Counted from the first letter of the stretch, positions 1-9,507 are shown. The stretch is 64,000 nucleotides of DNA from Bordetella parapertussis (GCA_945878355.1 CAMCTC010000004.1:38929-102928); one strand, 5' to 3'. Notes: a model not told the origin generated them from the sequence alone. Translations and numbers: made by a program.

Positions 1-719
1 AAGTCATCGACAAGATAGACCCAGGCATGGACTCGCGGTGCTTTGGCCAGCGTGAGCGCCGCTGGTGTCGGGTCAAAATGGGCCAACTGCGTGAGCTGGC
101 CGTAGATCGCGAAGTCGCCACTGCCCGGCCTTGCGCCCAGCCAGAAAGGGTGCTGATGCAGGTGGCGCTCGAAGATCTCGAGAAAGCGCAGATAGCTGTC
201 CTCGATCACGCCGGCGGTGGCTTGGCTGGAGCCGACATAGCGCAGCCGATGGATCTGGCGCTCGGCAAAGGCCTTCTGCATTTCTGCGACTTGTGCTGGC
301 GCGGCGGTGATGCCACGCCATAGCGGCAGGATGGTGCCTGCTTTGTCGATGTCTTGCCGATAGTGCCAGCGGTAGTGGAACATCGCCTTGGTGATCCACT
401 CGTCGCCATAGTCCTCGATCAGTTCATCGACAAAGCGCAACGCTGGATCCGTCGGAATGACGCTTCGACCCTGCAGCTCGCGTTCGAAGCGGCGGATGAT
501 CGGTGTGGAATCGGTAACGGCTTCGATCTGGCCTTGAACGTTGGGCAAGTAGAACGTGGGCAGCAGTTCGACCTTTGGCTTCGGGAACGCACCGTGATCG
601 CCCCGTTGCGAGATGATCAGCCGCGACGGCATCCGCCGGTAGCGCATCACCGCGATCATCTTGCGCGTGTAAGGGGAACCCGGTGCGCCTTTCAGCGGAA
701 TGCTGCTGGATTGGTTCAT
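1..719 (-). CDS. Glutathione S-transferase family protein, 3' end cut by window
   Basis: The reading frame starts at the ATG on 717-719 (minus) and stays open to base 1, so at least 239 residues are present and the C-terminus lies outside. The N-terminus begins with MNQSSSIPLKGAPGSPYTRK, which fits the first strand and active-site turn of the GST thioredoxin fold. A helical C-terminal domain follows, with a WLGARPGSGDFAIYGQL stretch like the conserved GST N-capping box region. GSTs conjugate or isomerise electrophiles with glutathione in the cytosol. The substrate cannot be told. The gene lies downstream of the BVMO on the same strand with a 184-base gap, so it probably has its own promoter or is distally co-transcribed. 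Confidence 0.75.
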   Translation of the reverse strand, partial: MNQSSSIPLKGAPGSPYTRKMIAVMRYRRMPSRLIISQRGDHGAFPKPKVELLPTFYLPNVQGQIEAVTDSTPIIRRFERELQGRSVIPTDPALRFVDELIEDYGDEWITKAMFHYRWHYRQDIDKAGTILPLWRGITAAPAQVAEMQKAFAERQIHRLRYVGSSQATAGVIEDSYLRFLEIFERHLHQHPFWLGARPGSGDFAIYGQLTQLAHFDPTPAALTLAKAPRVHAWVYLVDD

Positions 720-903
720 GTCGCTCACTTTGTATGAAAATTTTCAGCTGAGTCTGCTTGGAGACCCGCCCCGCGTCAAAAGACTTGTCAAGCCCGAAAG
801 GGCAGGTGAGCAGGGATCAAGCCCAAAGTGGCTGGAGCGGGGCGGGGCGGGTAGGGCGGTGGCCAGGACCGCATCTCGCGACCGTGCCAACGTCCTGCCC
901 AGA

Positions 904-2652
904 TCAGACGATGGGTACCCGCCTGGCCGCGATGGCGGCCGGCGAGATCACGTCCATGTCCAGCGGCACGCGCCAGCGCTCGGTCAAGCGCACCTTGGGC
1001 GCTTCCTTGCTGTCATTCGCGCCTTCCAGCGCAAAGCCCTCGTAGCCCTTCGTCATGACCTCGTTGCAGCGGTTGACGTAAATTGGAAAGCCGCCGATGT
1101 AAGGCATGAACACGCGCAGCCGACCAGGCACGTTCGTGCCCACGTACCATGAGCTGCAGGTCGAACGCAGCGAGATCTTCGACACATCGTTGACATGCTC
1201 GACCCAATCGTCTTCGTAGGTCTTGAGCGGCTCGATGGTCTGCGCGCCGACGTCGCGCAGGTGGCCGATGCAGTCGGCGATCCAGTCGACATGCTGTTCG
1301 ATGGCCTGTATCAGGCTCGCGAGCACCGACGGGCTGCCCGGGCCGGCGATCACGAACATGTTCGGGAATCCTTCGGCGCCAAGGCCGAGGTAGGTGCGTG
1401 GCCCGGCTTGCCATTTTTCGCTGAGTGTCAGCCCGCTCTTTCCGGTGATCCGGATCCGGCTGAACGAGCCCGTCATGGCGTCGAAACCCGTGGCGCAAAC
1501 GACCGCGTCCAGCGGATATTCCGTCCCGTTCGCCACGATCCCCTGCCGGGTGAAGCGTTCGACCGGACGCTTGGAGACGTCGACCAGCTTGACATGCGGC
1601 AGGTTGTAGGTCTCGAAATAGCCGGTGTCCACGCACAGCCGCTTGCAGCCAAAAATGTTGTCCGGACTCAGCAGCGCAGCGGTCGCCGGGTCCTTCACGA
1701 GAGAGCGGATCTTGCGGCGCGCAAAATCCGCGATGGTGTCGTTGGCTTCCTTCTCGAACAACAGATCGCCATACGCGCCGAGAAAAGGCAAGCCGCCACG
1801 CGACCAGGATTCCTCGTACTTGCGTTCGCGTTCTTCGGGCGTTGCGGTGAGCGCCGACTGCATGCTGTACGGAAAATAAACCCCGGTCGGCCGAGCCCGT
1901 GCCTTGGCACGCAGTGCAGGGTAGTCGGCCTTGGCAGCGAGCTCGGCCTCCGGGCTGATCTTGGCGTTGCGGGCCGGCACCGAATACGCCGCCGTGCGCT
2001 GGAACACCGTCAGCGCGGTGGCCTGGCTCGCGATCATCGGGATCGACTGGATCGCTGAGGATCCGGTGCCGATCACGCCCACGCGCAGCCCTGTGAAATC
2101 CACGCCCTCATGCGGCCATTCGCCGGTGTGATAGACCGGCCCCTGAAAGTCCGACAGGCCTTCGAATTGCGGTTTGTTCGCGGCCGACAGGCAACCCACA
2201 GCGAGGATGAAGAACTGCGCGTTGACCCGGTCGCCGCAGTCGGTCTCGACCGACCAGCGCTTTGCGCCTTCGTCGAATGTCGCTGCGGTCACGCGTGTCT
2301 CGAAGCGCATGTCGCGCCGCAGATCGAACCGGTCGGCAACATGGTTGGCGTAGGCGAGGATCTCGGGCTGAGGGGAATACTTTTCCGACCAATGCCAATC
2401 CTGGTCGAGTGCTGGCGAAAACGAATAGGAGTACTGCATGCTCTCGACATCGCAGCGCGCGCCCGGATATCGGTTCCAGTACCAGGTGCCGCCGACATCG
2501 CCGCCCGCCTCGTAGACGCGCACCGACAAACCCATCCCACGCAGGCAGTGCAGCATGTACATGCCGGCGAAACCTGCACCGACGATCACGACGTCGAACT
2601 GCTCGTCGCGCTCCGCCGCTCGACTTTGTCCTGAGGCTGGTCCGGAATTCAT
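904..2652 (-). CDS. Type I Baeyer-Villiger monooxygenase (flavin-containing)
   Basis: 582 residues. The ATG at 2650-2652 was chosen because GGAG sits seven bases upstream; the frame is open further up but without a comparable site. The FAD Rossmann motif GAGFAG is at about residues 25-30, the BVMO stretch GGTWYWNRYPGARCD at about 54-68, the BVMO fingerprint FQGPVYHTGEWP (FxGxxxHxxxWP) at 169-180, and the NADPH motif GTGSSA at 195-200, followed by VFQRTAAYSVPARN. These enzymes insert oxygen next to a ketone carbonyl to give esters or lactones, using FAD, NADPH and O2 in the cytosol. Its divergent neighbour is another flavin monooxygenase. The substrate is unknown; cyclic or aryl ketones are typical of the family. 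Confidence 0.93.
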   Translation of the reverse strand: MNSGPASGQSRAAERDEQFDVVIVGAGFAGMYMLHCLRGMGLSVRVYEAGGDVGGTWYWNRYPGARCDVESMQYSYSFSPALDQDWHWSEKYSPQPEILAYANHVADRFDLRRDMRFETRVTAATFDEGAKRWSVETDCGDRVNAQFFILAVGCLSAANKPQFEGLSDFQGPVYHTGEWPHEGVDFTGLRVGVIGTGSSAIQSIPMIASQATALTVFQRTAAYSVPARNAKISPEAELAAKADYPALRAKARARPTGVYFPYSMQSALTATPEERERKYEESWSRGGLPFLGAYGDLLFEKEANDTIADFARRKIRSLVKDPATAALLSPDNIFGCKRLCVDTGYFETYNLPHVKLVDVSKRPVERFTRQGIVANGTEYPLDAVVCATGFDAMTGSFSRIRITGKSGLTLSEKWQAGPRTYLGLGAEGFPNMFVIAGPGSPSVLASLIQAIEQHVDWIADCIGHLRDVGAQTIEPLKTYEDDWVEHVNDVSKISLRSTCSSWYVGTNVPGRLRVFMPYIGGFPIYVNRCNEVMTKGYEGFALEGANDSKEAPKVRLTERWRVPLDMDVISPAAIAARRVPIV

Positions 2653-2965
2653 GCGCTCTCCGTTATCTGTGACAAGGATTTTGTGGCTCATAGCGAACCG
2701 ATTGATTCTAATGCTGCGGGTCGGTGCGCATCCTCTGGCTGGGGTGAAGCAGCCGGCTGCGTGAGGGCTTGTGATCAAACGGGGCCCACATCGCAGCCGA
2801 CCCCGCGGCGAGGGTCAGTGCGCTGTTTGAGCGCGTGGACACGCGCGTGGAGAGTTCGCCATTCGCTGGACTGTATAGACTGCACACCCAACACACCGGC
2901 AATCAGCGCACGGCCTCTCGCCAGCGTGTGGCCGTGACAGACATTCATCACCTAGACTCCCCAGC
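2653..2965. other. Divergent intergenic region, 313 bases
   Basis: This gap separates the BVMO (minus) from the flavin monooxygenase (plus) and should hold both promoters. I see no clear -35/-10 pair, no strong palindrome and no convincing small gene. Confidence 0.5.
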
Positions 2966-4165
2966 ATGGACGCACACAGTCTTTACTCGACGCAGGGACG
3001 TCGCTGGCAGCCGCCGCAGCATCTGGCGGCCTTGCTTCCCGACATCGGCGCGCAGGCAGCCGCCGCTGACCGATCGCGCACCATCGCGCCCGAACTAATC
3101 CGCGCCCTCAAACGCAACGATGTCATGCGCTTGTCGGGCAGCACGGAACTGGGTGGACTCAATGCCACGGTGCTGGATATCGGCAACGAACTGCGTGGTG
3201 CCGCCGTGGCTTGCACCTCTACCGCCTGGTGCCTGTGGAACCACCTGTGCACTCTTCACCATTTCACGGGTCTTCTTGGGCCACCGCAGTTGGATTTCTT
3301 GGGCGGTATCGTCAGCCGACAAGAGTGGGTGTGTTTTCCCGCAGGCGCCTCCACAAAGGTCAAGGCCAGCGCCGAGGGCGATCGCACGCTGCTGACTGGG
3401 GTCGCGGCGTTTGGTTCTGGGGCGCGTTACGCAGACTGGGCAGGCGTGGTCTTCAGCGGACCCAAGCCGGGCACCTTGGGTTTTTCGATGGCCGATTTGC
3501 ACGGTCCGGGGGTGCGCATCGATGCCACCTGGGAGGCCATGAGCCTGCGCGCCTCTGCCACCGATCACCTCTACTACGATCAGGTGGCTGTGCCGAGTGA
3601 TCGGGTGGTGCCATGGATGCCCATGTATCGAGCCTTGTTTCGCAACCCCGACTATGCGGTCATTCATCCGCGTTATCGCGAGGATTGGGTGGCGCTGTCG
3701 GTCTTGTGGCTGGGGGCGATGGCCACAGGCGTCGCCGAGATCTGCTTTGAAGAAACGGCTGGCGGCATCCGCGAAAGAGTGGCCATTTTCGGCACCAAGA
3801 TGGCCGATCGACCCACTGTTCATGTGAACCTCGGCCGTGCGCGTGCGCTGATCAATGCCGCCACTGACACGGTGTACGCAGCAATGGCCGAAACCGATGC
3901 GCGAATTCAGGCGAAGGTCATACCCACTGAGGGTGACTATTTTCGGCAAACCTCGGCCGGCATGCAGGCCGTGCTGTTGTGCGATGAGGCGATGAACCTG
4001 GTGCTGCGGGTGCTCGGTGGCAATGGCCTGCGCGAAGGCACGGACTTCGAGCGGCGCTACCGGGATTTCCGGGCCATGCCGCTGCACATCAACGGGCATG
4101 TCGACCGCATCACCGAACAACTTGGGCGAATCAGTCTGGGGCTTGAAACCCAGAACCCGTTCTGA
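2966..4165 (+). CDS. Acyl-CoA-dehydrogenase-fold flavin monooxygenase (group D type)
   Basis: 399 residues. The sequence runs as an acyl-CoA dehydrogenase N-terminal helical domain (about 1-110), a central beta domain (about 115-220, GVAAFGSGARYADWAGVVF) and a C-terminal acyl-CoA_dh_2-like helical domain ending GRISLGLETQNPF. The pattern ASATDHLYYDQVAVP resembles two-component monooxygenases of the HsaA/DszC type rather than true dehydrogenases. Such proteins use FMNH2 or FADH2 from a partner reductase to hydroxylate aromatic, steroid-like or sulfur substrates. No flavin reductase gene is seen next to it. It is transcribed away from the BVMO, which suggests a shared pathway. A true acyl-CoA dehydrogenase remains possible. 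Confidence 0.75.
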   Translation: MDAHSLYSTQGRRWQPPQHLAALLPDIGAQAAAADRSRTIAPELIRALKRNDVMRLSGSTELGGLNATVLDIGNELRGAAVACTSTAWCLWNHLCTLHHFTGLLGPPQLDFLGGIVSRQEWVCFPAGASTKVKASAEGDRTLLTGVAAFGSGARYADWAGVVFSGPKPGTLGFSMADLHGPGVRIDATWEAMSLRASATDHLYYDQVAVPSDRVVPWMPMYRALFRNPDYAVIHPRYREDWVALSVLWLGAMATGVAEICFEETAGGIRERVAIFGTKMADRPTVHVNLGRARALINAATDTVYAAMAETDARIQAKVIPTEGDYFRQTSAGMQAVLLCDEAMNLVLRVLGGNGLREGTDFERRYRDFRAMPLHINGHVDRITEQLGRISLGLETQNPF

Positions 4166-4261
4166 ACGCTGCTGCTGTGGCGTCTTGACCCAAACAATTC
4201 TGAGCAGGCTTGTCTGGTCGGGCGAAGCCCCAGATCTCAAACTCGACCAATGGCTCAGGTC

Positions 4262-5248
4262 TCAGTCGATCTTCAGCCCGGTGGCACTGGCAACGCCTTG
4301 CCACTTTTCCATTTCCCGCCGCAGGAAGGCGCGCGACTCTTCCGGCCCGCCGGTCAAAACCCGCGCATAGATCCGCTCGGCGAAAGCCGCGGTTTCCGGC
4401 TCGTGATTGATTTCCGCAACAGCCGAAGCTAGGCGCTTGAGGACGTCTGGCGCAAGCTTGGCCGGCGCCACCAGCATGTAGCTGGCTTCGACCTCAAAGC
4501 CCTTCATGCCCAATTCGTCCAGGGTTGGGACATTGGGCAGGTCTTTGACGCGCGCCAGACCCGTCAGTGCGATCGCGTGCAGGCGATTGCCCTTGACCAG
4601 CGGCAAAGCGGTGGAAATGCTGCCGAACATCATGTCCACCACGCCACCGACCAGATCCACTTCGGCCGGACTGACGCCCTTGTACGGAATATGGGTCAGG
4701 TTCACGCCGGCCGTCACCTTGAACAGTTCAGCGGCCAGGTGGATCGAGGTTCCCATGCCGGCTGAGCCGAAGGTGAGTGGCGACTTGGCGGCCTTCGCCT
4801 CGCGCACCAGGTCCTGGATCGTGCGTATCTTCGACGTGGCGGGCACCACCAGCAGATTGGGCGTGGCCATGGTCTGGGCAATAGGGGTAAGGTCGCGTTC
4901 CCAGTCATACGGGTTACGCTTCAATGCCGCATTGACGCCAATGTAGTTCGCGCCCATGGCCAGGGTGTAGCCGTCACCGGGGCTTTGCGCCAGCACCTGA
5001 ATGGCCAGGTTGCCGCCAGCGCCCATTCGGTTTTCAACCACGAAGGGTTGACCCAGTTTTTCCGATAGGCGCTTGGCATACAGACGGCCCAACTGGTCGG
5101 TGGCGCCACCGGGGGCAAAGCCCACCATCAACTTGACCGGCCGCGAGGGATATTCCTGCGCCTGTGCGCCCGTGCTGACCAGCCCGGACATTGCAAACAG
5201 CAGCAAGCCCGCGATGCGCACAGCTGCACGACTGTAGGTTGACGTCAT
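4262..5248 (-). CDS. Bug/TctC-family periplasmic receptor
   Basis: 328 residues. The ATG at 5246-5248 is preceded by GGAGA, so I prefer it to an upstream in-frame start. An N-terminal signal peptide (hydrophobic AGLLLFAMSGLVSTGAQA, cleavage near AQAQ) leads into YPSRPVKLMVGFAPGG, the first conserved Bug motif. PYDWERDLTPIAQTM, NLTHIPYKGVSPAEVDLVGG and LPNVPTLDEL follow in family order. Bug proteins bind small carboxylates or amides in the periplasm and deliver them to TctAB or act as sensors. No tctAB lies adjacent, so this is an orphan receptor. It is on the same strand as the HpaI-type aldolase upstream but 276 bases away. Confidence 0.9.
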   Translation of the reverse strand: MTSTYSRAAVRIAGLLLFAMSGLVSTGAQAQEYPSRPVKLMVGFAPGGATDQLGRLYAKRLSEKLGQPFVVENRMGAGGNLAIQVLAQSPGDGYTLAMGANYIGVNAALKRNPYDWERDLTPIAQTMATPNLLVVPATSKIRTIQDLVREAKAAKSPLTFGSAGMGTSIHLAAELFKVTAGVNLTHIPYKGVSPAEVDLVGGVVDMMFGSISTALPLVKGNRLHAIALTGLARVKDLPNVPTLDELGMKGFEVEASYMLVAPAKLAPDVLKRLASAVAEINHEPETAAFAERIYARVLTGGPEESRAFLRREMEKWQGVASATGLKID

Positions 5249-5449
5249 GCTTGTCTCCGATTCGAATCGATGGTCGGCTTGCTGTGAGCGCAGCTGAGAA
5301 TGACAAGCCCCAGTGGTGCGTCTTCGGGGGCTGCGGCGCAATCTTGACGATGCAGGCACCCAGATCGCCCAGGGCCTGCAGTTTCAACGGCCCCACACCT
5401 GCACAGCGTGGTCTCTGTTCAGACGCCTAAGGGTTCAGCCGGCGATCCT

Positions 5450-5530
5450 CTCAAGCAATTGTGGCTTTGCCACTTTGCTTGATCCCCAAGGGGGGGCGGC
5501 CGGCTTCGGCCGGCCTTGGGGCGCTCAGAC
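5450..5530. repeat. Double-hairpin element, copy A
   Basis: 81 bases forming two stem-loops. The outer half (5451-5481) has CAAGCAA pairing with TTGCTTG and an inner GTGGC/GCCAC stem around TTT. The second half (about 5484-5521) has a GGCCGGC/GCCGGCC stem capped by TTCG/CGAA, with CCCCAAG/CTTGGGG arms. It overlaps the stop codon of the HpaI-type gene (5525-5527). A second copy lies at 39781-39859, also overlapping a stop codon, with about 71 of 81 positions matching. It is probably a transcription terminator or a REP/BIME-like repeat. Confidence 0.8.
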
Positions 5531-6292
5531 GGATTTGGCTTTGAGTTCTTCGAGCTGTGCCTTCGCGCCAGCGGCCATGCATGACGCGTCGGAGGTCAGC
5601 ATCACCATGTCGAAGCCGCGTTTCACCGCGCCAGCGGCGAAAGGCGCGGCGGCGCAGTGCATGACGCACTTGATGCCTGCTTTGTGTGCAGCCACGCGGA
5701 TCTTGTCGCAGGTCGCGATATGCAGCGGGTCTGGATTGTCGGCGCGCGGGGCCAAGCCCAACGCGAAGGACAGATCGGCCGGCCCGATATAGACGGCGTC
5801 GAGGCCGGGCGTGGCGCAGATCGCATCGAGATTGGCGATGCCTTCCTTGGTTTCGATCATGGCCATGACGACGATCTCGTCGTTGGCGTTGGCAACGTAA
5901 TCGGCGCCGCCGTAGAGTACAGCGCGCACGGGCCCGTTCGATCGCATGCCGACAGGCGGATAGCGGCAAGCGGCGACGGCTTTCGCAGCTTCCTCGGCGT
6001 TATTGACCAGGGGCACGATGATGCACATGGCGCCAAGGTCCAGGGCCTTCATGATCGCAGCGGGATCGTTCCATGCCACACGAACGACGGGGACTGTGTC
6101 GGTCTGCGAGATCGCTTGCAGCATGGGCAGAACGTCGCCCATCTCGGCTGTGCCGTGCTGCAGGTCGACGCACAGCGCATCGAAACCTTGGCGTGCCATC
6201 ACCTCTGCGGTGTAGCCGTGAGCCACGGACAGCCATCCCAGCGTCGCGCATTTACCGTCACGCCACATCTGCTTGATCTTGTTTGGTCGCAT
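5525..6292 (-). CDS. HpcH/HpaI-family aldolase
   Basis: 255 residues, the usual length. The start at 6292 has a perfect GGAGGT site eight bases upstream. Family motifs are GWLSVAHGYTAEVMARQG, the VDLQHG catalytic His region, the AMIETKEGIAN segment (metal-binding Glu) and VYIGPADLSFALG (metal-binding Asp). These class II, metal-dependent aldolases cleave 2-keto-4-hydroxy acids (for example 2,4-dihydroxyhept-2-enedioate) into pyruvate and an aldehyde in the cytosol. It lies upstream of the orphan Bug receptor on the same strand, so the ligand may feed this reaction. The exact substrate cannot be read from the sequence. Confidence 0.9.
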   Translation of the reverse strand: MRPNKIKQMWRDGKCATLGWLSVAHGYTAEVMARQGFDALCVDLQHGTAEMGDVLPMLQAISQTDTVPVVRVAWNDPAAIMKALDLGAMCIIVPLVNNAEEAAKAVAACRYPPVGMRSNGPVRAVLYGGADYVANANDEIVVMAMIETKEGIANLDAICATPGLDAVYIGPADLSFALGLAPRADNPDPLHIATCDKIRVAAHKAGIKCVMHCAAAPFAAGAVKRGFDMVMLTSDASCMAAGAKAQLEELKAKSV

Positions 6293-6688
6293 CGTCTACC
6301 TCCGGTGTTGGTCATCGGAGGATAGCAAATTCATCCAGCCTTGTTTCTTCGCGCAAGCTTCGGTCTAGCGAAGCAGGTCAGCAGGCTATCCAAGTGGCTC
6401 CAAAGGGCGGCGCAGCCTGGTGCTCACGGCGCGTTGCGCTCGCTTGGCACCTGGCCTGCTGAGGGGTCGATCGCAAGGCCTCGAAGCACTGAGCTGACTC
6501 CGCTGCACAATCCTCCCAGCGACTGCTGATTCCGAGTCCGGCGCGCGCGACAGCGCAGTGCTCACAGCAGGTGCCAGTCCTGGCACTGGCCGGCGCTACC
6601 CAGTTGGGTGGCCGCTCTCACCTGACCTGTTTCGCCGCCGACGGTGTCTCAGGTCGCTTTTTTCCTCACTGCAACGGAGACACGCATC
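6293..6688. other. Divergent intergenic region, 396 bases
   Basis: This gap lies between the aldolase (minus) and the SDR (plus). A small hairpin GCTTCG-GTCTAG-CGAAGC is at 6357-6374. I find no convincing gene; short open frames here lack a ribosome site and family signature. It presumably carries both promoters. Confidence 0.4.
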
Positions 6689-7468
6689 ATGGTAAACACC
6701 GAGCTGTTCGATCTGACGGGCAAAGTTGCCCTTCTCACAGGCGCCTCAAAAGGCATGGGCAAGGCGATGGCGCAGGCCTTGGCGGCGCATGGCGCGCGGG
6801 TCATGATTTCGAGCCGCAAGCTCGATCAATGCCAGGAGACCGCCGATGCGATCAACGCGAGTTGCGGTGAAGAGCGTGCTTTCGCCTTTGCCTGCAATGC
6901 CGGGTACAAGGAGCAGTTGCAGTCGCTGGTCGACGCCACCCATGCCAAGCTGGGGCCCATCGACATCCTGGTCGGCAATGCCGGTGTCAATCCGTTCTAC
7001 GGTTCGATTCTCGATATCCCTGATGAGGCGTACGACAAGGTCATGTCGACCAATGTCAAGTCCAACCGTTGGCTGGTCCAGATGGTGGCCCCCGACATGG
7101 TCGCCAAAGGCAGTGGATCGATCATGATCACCTCGAGCGTTGGTGCGTTCGGGCCCTCGTTGACCTTGGGCGCGTATGCGATCTCGAAGGTGGCCGTGAT
7201 TGGCCTCGTGCGCAATCTCGCCGCTGAACTCGGGCCATCGGGCGTGCGTGTGAATGCGATCTGTCCCGGCCTGATCCGGACCGATTTCGCGCAAGCGCTG
7301 TGGGACAACCCAAGCGCCAAAAAGCGCGCCGAGGAGCAGATTCCGTTGCGCCGGCTCGGCGAAGCCGAAGACTTCAAAGGCATGGCGGTGTTTCTCGCCT
7401 CGGGCGCAAGCGCCTACGTGACCGGCCAAGCACTGACTGTTTGCGGCGGCAGTCACATGCGGGCCTGA
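6689..7468 (+). CDS. Short-chain dehydrogenase/reductase (SDR)
   Basis: 259 residues. The ATG at 6689 follows GGAGA at a good distance. It has the TGASKGMG cofactor motif near residue 17, NAG in VGNAGVN, the catalytic Ser in MITSSVGAFG, YAISK (YxxxK) and a C-terminal ASAYVTGQALTVCGG segment typical of classical SDRs. It would oxidise an alcohol or reduce a ketone with NAD(P)(H). The crotonase follows after 114 bases on the same strand, so they may be co-transcribed in a beta-oxidation-like or hydroxyacyl pathway. The substrate is unknown. Confidence 0.9.
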   Translation: MVNTELFDLTGKVALLTGASKGMGKAMAQALAAHGARVMISSRKLDQCQETADAINASCGEERAFAFACNAGYKEQLQSLVDATHAKLGPIDILVGNAGVNPFYGSILDIPDEAYDKVMSTNVKSNRWLVQMVAPDMVAKGSGSIMITSSVGAFGPSLTLGAYAISKVAVIGLVRNLAAELGPSGVRVNAICPGLIRTDFAQALWDNPSAKKRAEEQIPLRRLGEAEDFKGMAVFLASGASAYVTGQALTVCGGSHMRA

Positions 7469-7582
7469 GGCAGCGACAGCGGCGCGAGATCAAAGCCAGC
7501 CAGCGATTGGTTCCGGCGATCCAAGCAGGGCGACACAGCTGAAGTGAACACCCTCCAAAATCAAGCAGCGAGAGACCAAGCC

Positions 7583-8347
7583 ATGTCCACGGTTCGATAC
7601 GAAGTCCTCGAGCGCGTCGCCGAGATCACGCTGGATAGCCCGCCCGTCAATGCGCTCAGCGTGGAGATGATCAACGAGATCCTCGACGCGCTTCGTCGCG
7701 CCGCTGCTGACGAGTCTGTGCGCGCCGTCATCATCGCGAGCGCGCTGCCGCGCCGGTTCTGTGCGGGCCTTGATCTCGGCATCCTGCAGGGCGAATCCGG
7801 CCTCTCCCGCAAGTTTCTCGAGAAGCTCTACGTTGAGCTCGCCGATGTCCAACACAAGCTGGGCAAGCCTTCTATCGTCGCGATCGACGGCGCGGCGCGC
7901 GCAGGCGGTATGACGCTCGCGATCCAGTCGAACGTGATCATCGCTGGCGAGAGCTCCAGCTTTGGCTATCCAGAGATCGACATCGGCTTGATTCCGGCGA
8001 TTCACTTCATTCACCTGCCTCGAATCATCGGTCGCCACCGCGCGTTCGAGATCCTGTTCTCAGGACGATCGTTCTCTGCCGCCGAGGCCGCGTCACTTGG
8101 CCTCGTGAGCCGCGTCGTTGCTGATGGCCAGGTGCTCGCCGAGGCGAGAACGATGGCGAAAATGTTCGCCAGCAAGCCGCCTGGCGCGATGAAACTGGGG
8201 CACGCGGCCTACATGCGATTCAATGACCTGGACTACCGGCGCGACATCGGGCACGTCGTCGAGAGTTTTTGCAATGCCGCGGCTGGCGCCGATGCGCAAG
8301 AAGGCATCAGCGCCTTCATCGAGAAGCGGGCTCCGAATTGGCGCTGA
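7583..8347 (+). CDS. Crotonase-family (enoyl-CoA hydratase/isomerase-like) protein
   Basis: 254 residues from the ATG at 7583; an in-frame GTG at 7544 is also possible but adds a low-complexity leader. Oxyanion-hole motifs FCAGLDLGI and AGGMTLAI are present. At the position of the first catalytic Glu in hydratases (GGxxE) this protein has Thr (GGMT), while the second Glu is kept (YPEIDIGL). This points to an isomerase-like or other crotonase reaction rather than a canonical hydratase. It follows the SDR on the same strand and converges on the TauD-family gene. Confidence 0.85.
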   Translation: MSTVRYEVLERVAEITLDSPPVNALSVEMINEILDALRRAAADESVRAVIIASALPRRFCAGLDLGILQGESGLSRKFLEKLYVELADVQHKLGKPSIVAIDGAARAGGMTLAIQSNVIIAGESSSFGYPEIDIGLIPAIHFIHLPRIIGRHRAFEILFSGRSFSAAEAASLGLVSRVVADGQVLAEARTMAKMFASKPPGAMKLGHAAYMRFNDLDYRRDIGHVVESFCNAAAGADAQEGISAFIEKRAPNWR

Positions 8348-8367
8348 CGCGCGCCGCGAGACTTTGC

Positions 8368-9330
8368 CTAATCGGTCGTCTCGTGGTACCGCTTGCCAGC
8401 GGTTTCGTGGCGAAGCTGCGGGAGTTCTGCAGCAAGCACCTCGCGGCCCACAAGCGCAGCCGAGTCGTCCGGGTAGTAGGCCAGCTCTGTAGCCGGATCA
8501 CCAGCGATGCGTGTGCCCAGCAGCACGCGGGGTTTTGAGTAGTCATAGGACATCGCTCGGTGCAGCAGCGCCCGGTTGTCCCAAAGCACGGTTTCACCCG
8601 CCTGCCATTGATGCTGGTAGACGCGTGTCGGTTCAGACACTGCGAACTCGACCAGATGTTTGATCAGTGAACGGCTCTGCTGCCGATCAAGGCCTGGGAT
8701 CGCGAAGGCATGGCGTGCCACAAACAAGTTCTTGACGCCGGTCTCCGGATGCCGCTTGACCAGTGGTCGCAGGTAGGCCTCGCCATGGTAGTTCGCACCG
8801 TCTTGCAAGGTCGGGAAGTCGCCAAGGTCGTTGGCTTGCGAGAACACGATCGAGTGGTAAGCGGCCAGGGGCTCGATGCGGGCCTTCGTTGCGTCGTCCA
8901 GGGCCGCATAGGCTGCGCGCATGTCTGCGAACTCGGTTTGTCCGCCTTCATCGGGCACCACGACCGCCGAGAGCATCGCGCACTTGCTGCTCAAGGGCTT
9001 GTAGGTTGAATCGGTATGCCAGCCCTCATTGCCGATGGCAGAGCGCATCCGCCGCGAGTTCACCTCGAAGATTTCGCCCCATGTGCCATCTGGGCGCCTT
9101 TCCTGGTTGGACAGCGGCATGGCACCGAATTCGAGTTCGCCAAAGCGTTTGCCGAAGGCGATGTTCTCGGCGTCAGTCAAGAACTGGCCAGGAAACACAA
9201 GGAATCCGTAGGTCAGAAAGGCCGCATGAAGCGTGGCGAACTGCGCGTCGGAGAGGTCGCGCAGCGACACACCCGTGAGGGTGGCACCAAATACCTTGTG
9301 CGGGATCGGAGTGATCGTGATGCCAGTCAT
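8368..9330 (-). CDS. TauD/TfdA-family Fe(II)/2-oxoglutarate dioxygenase
   Basis: 320 residues, within the family range. The iron facial triad is visible: HxD in GWHTDSTYKP and the distal His in DNRALLHRAMSYD, with the 2-oxoglutarate-binding Arg further on (LLGTRIAG). The N-terminus ITPIPHKVFGATLTGVSL matches the TauD/TfdA opening. Members hydroxylate taurine, alkylsulfates, 2,4-D or similar and release the product by C-O or C-S cleavage, with succinate and CO2 as co-products. It lies on the minus strand, 177 bases downstream of an SDR. The substrate is not deducible. Confidence 0.9.
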   Translation of the reverse strand: MTGITITPIPHKVFGATLTGVSLRDLSDAQFATLHAAFLTYGFLVFPGQFLTDAENIAFGKRFGELEFGAMPLSNQERRPDGTWGEIFEVNSRRMRSAIGNEGWHTDSTYKPLSSKCAMLSAVVVPDEGGQTEFADMRAAYAALDDATKARIEPLAAYHSIVFSQANDLGDFPTLQDGANYHGEAYLRPLVKRHPETGVKNLFVARHAFAIPGLDRQQSRSLIKHLVEFAVSEPTRVYQHQWQAGETVLWDNRALLHRAMSYDYSKPRVLLGTRIAGDPATELAYYPDDSAALVGREVLAAELPQLRHETAGKRYHETTD

Positions 9331-9507
9331 CGCGGGTTACCTTTCACTGAAAATGCCAATAGTGGTTGCCGCTCGGCCAAGGGGTCAAACAGCGTCTCGA
9401 GCTCAGTCGATCCTGATGGACCTTTGATATTCAGCCCTCGAATCAACCGATGCTGCAGCCCGCTCAGACCCATGTCCATCCAAGCGCGGTTGATGCACCA
9501 TTCGTCG

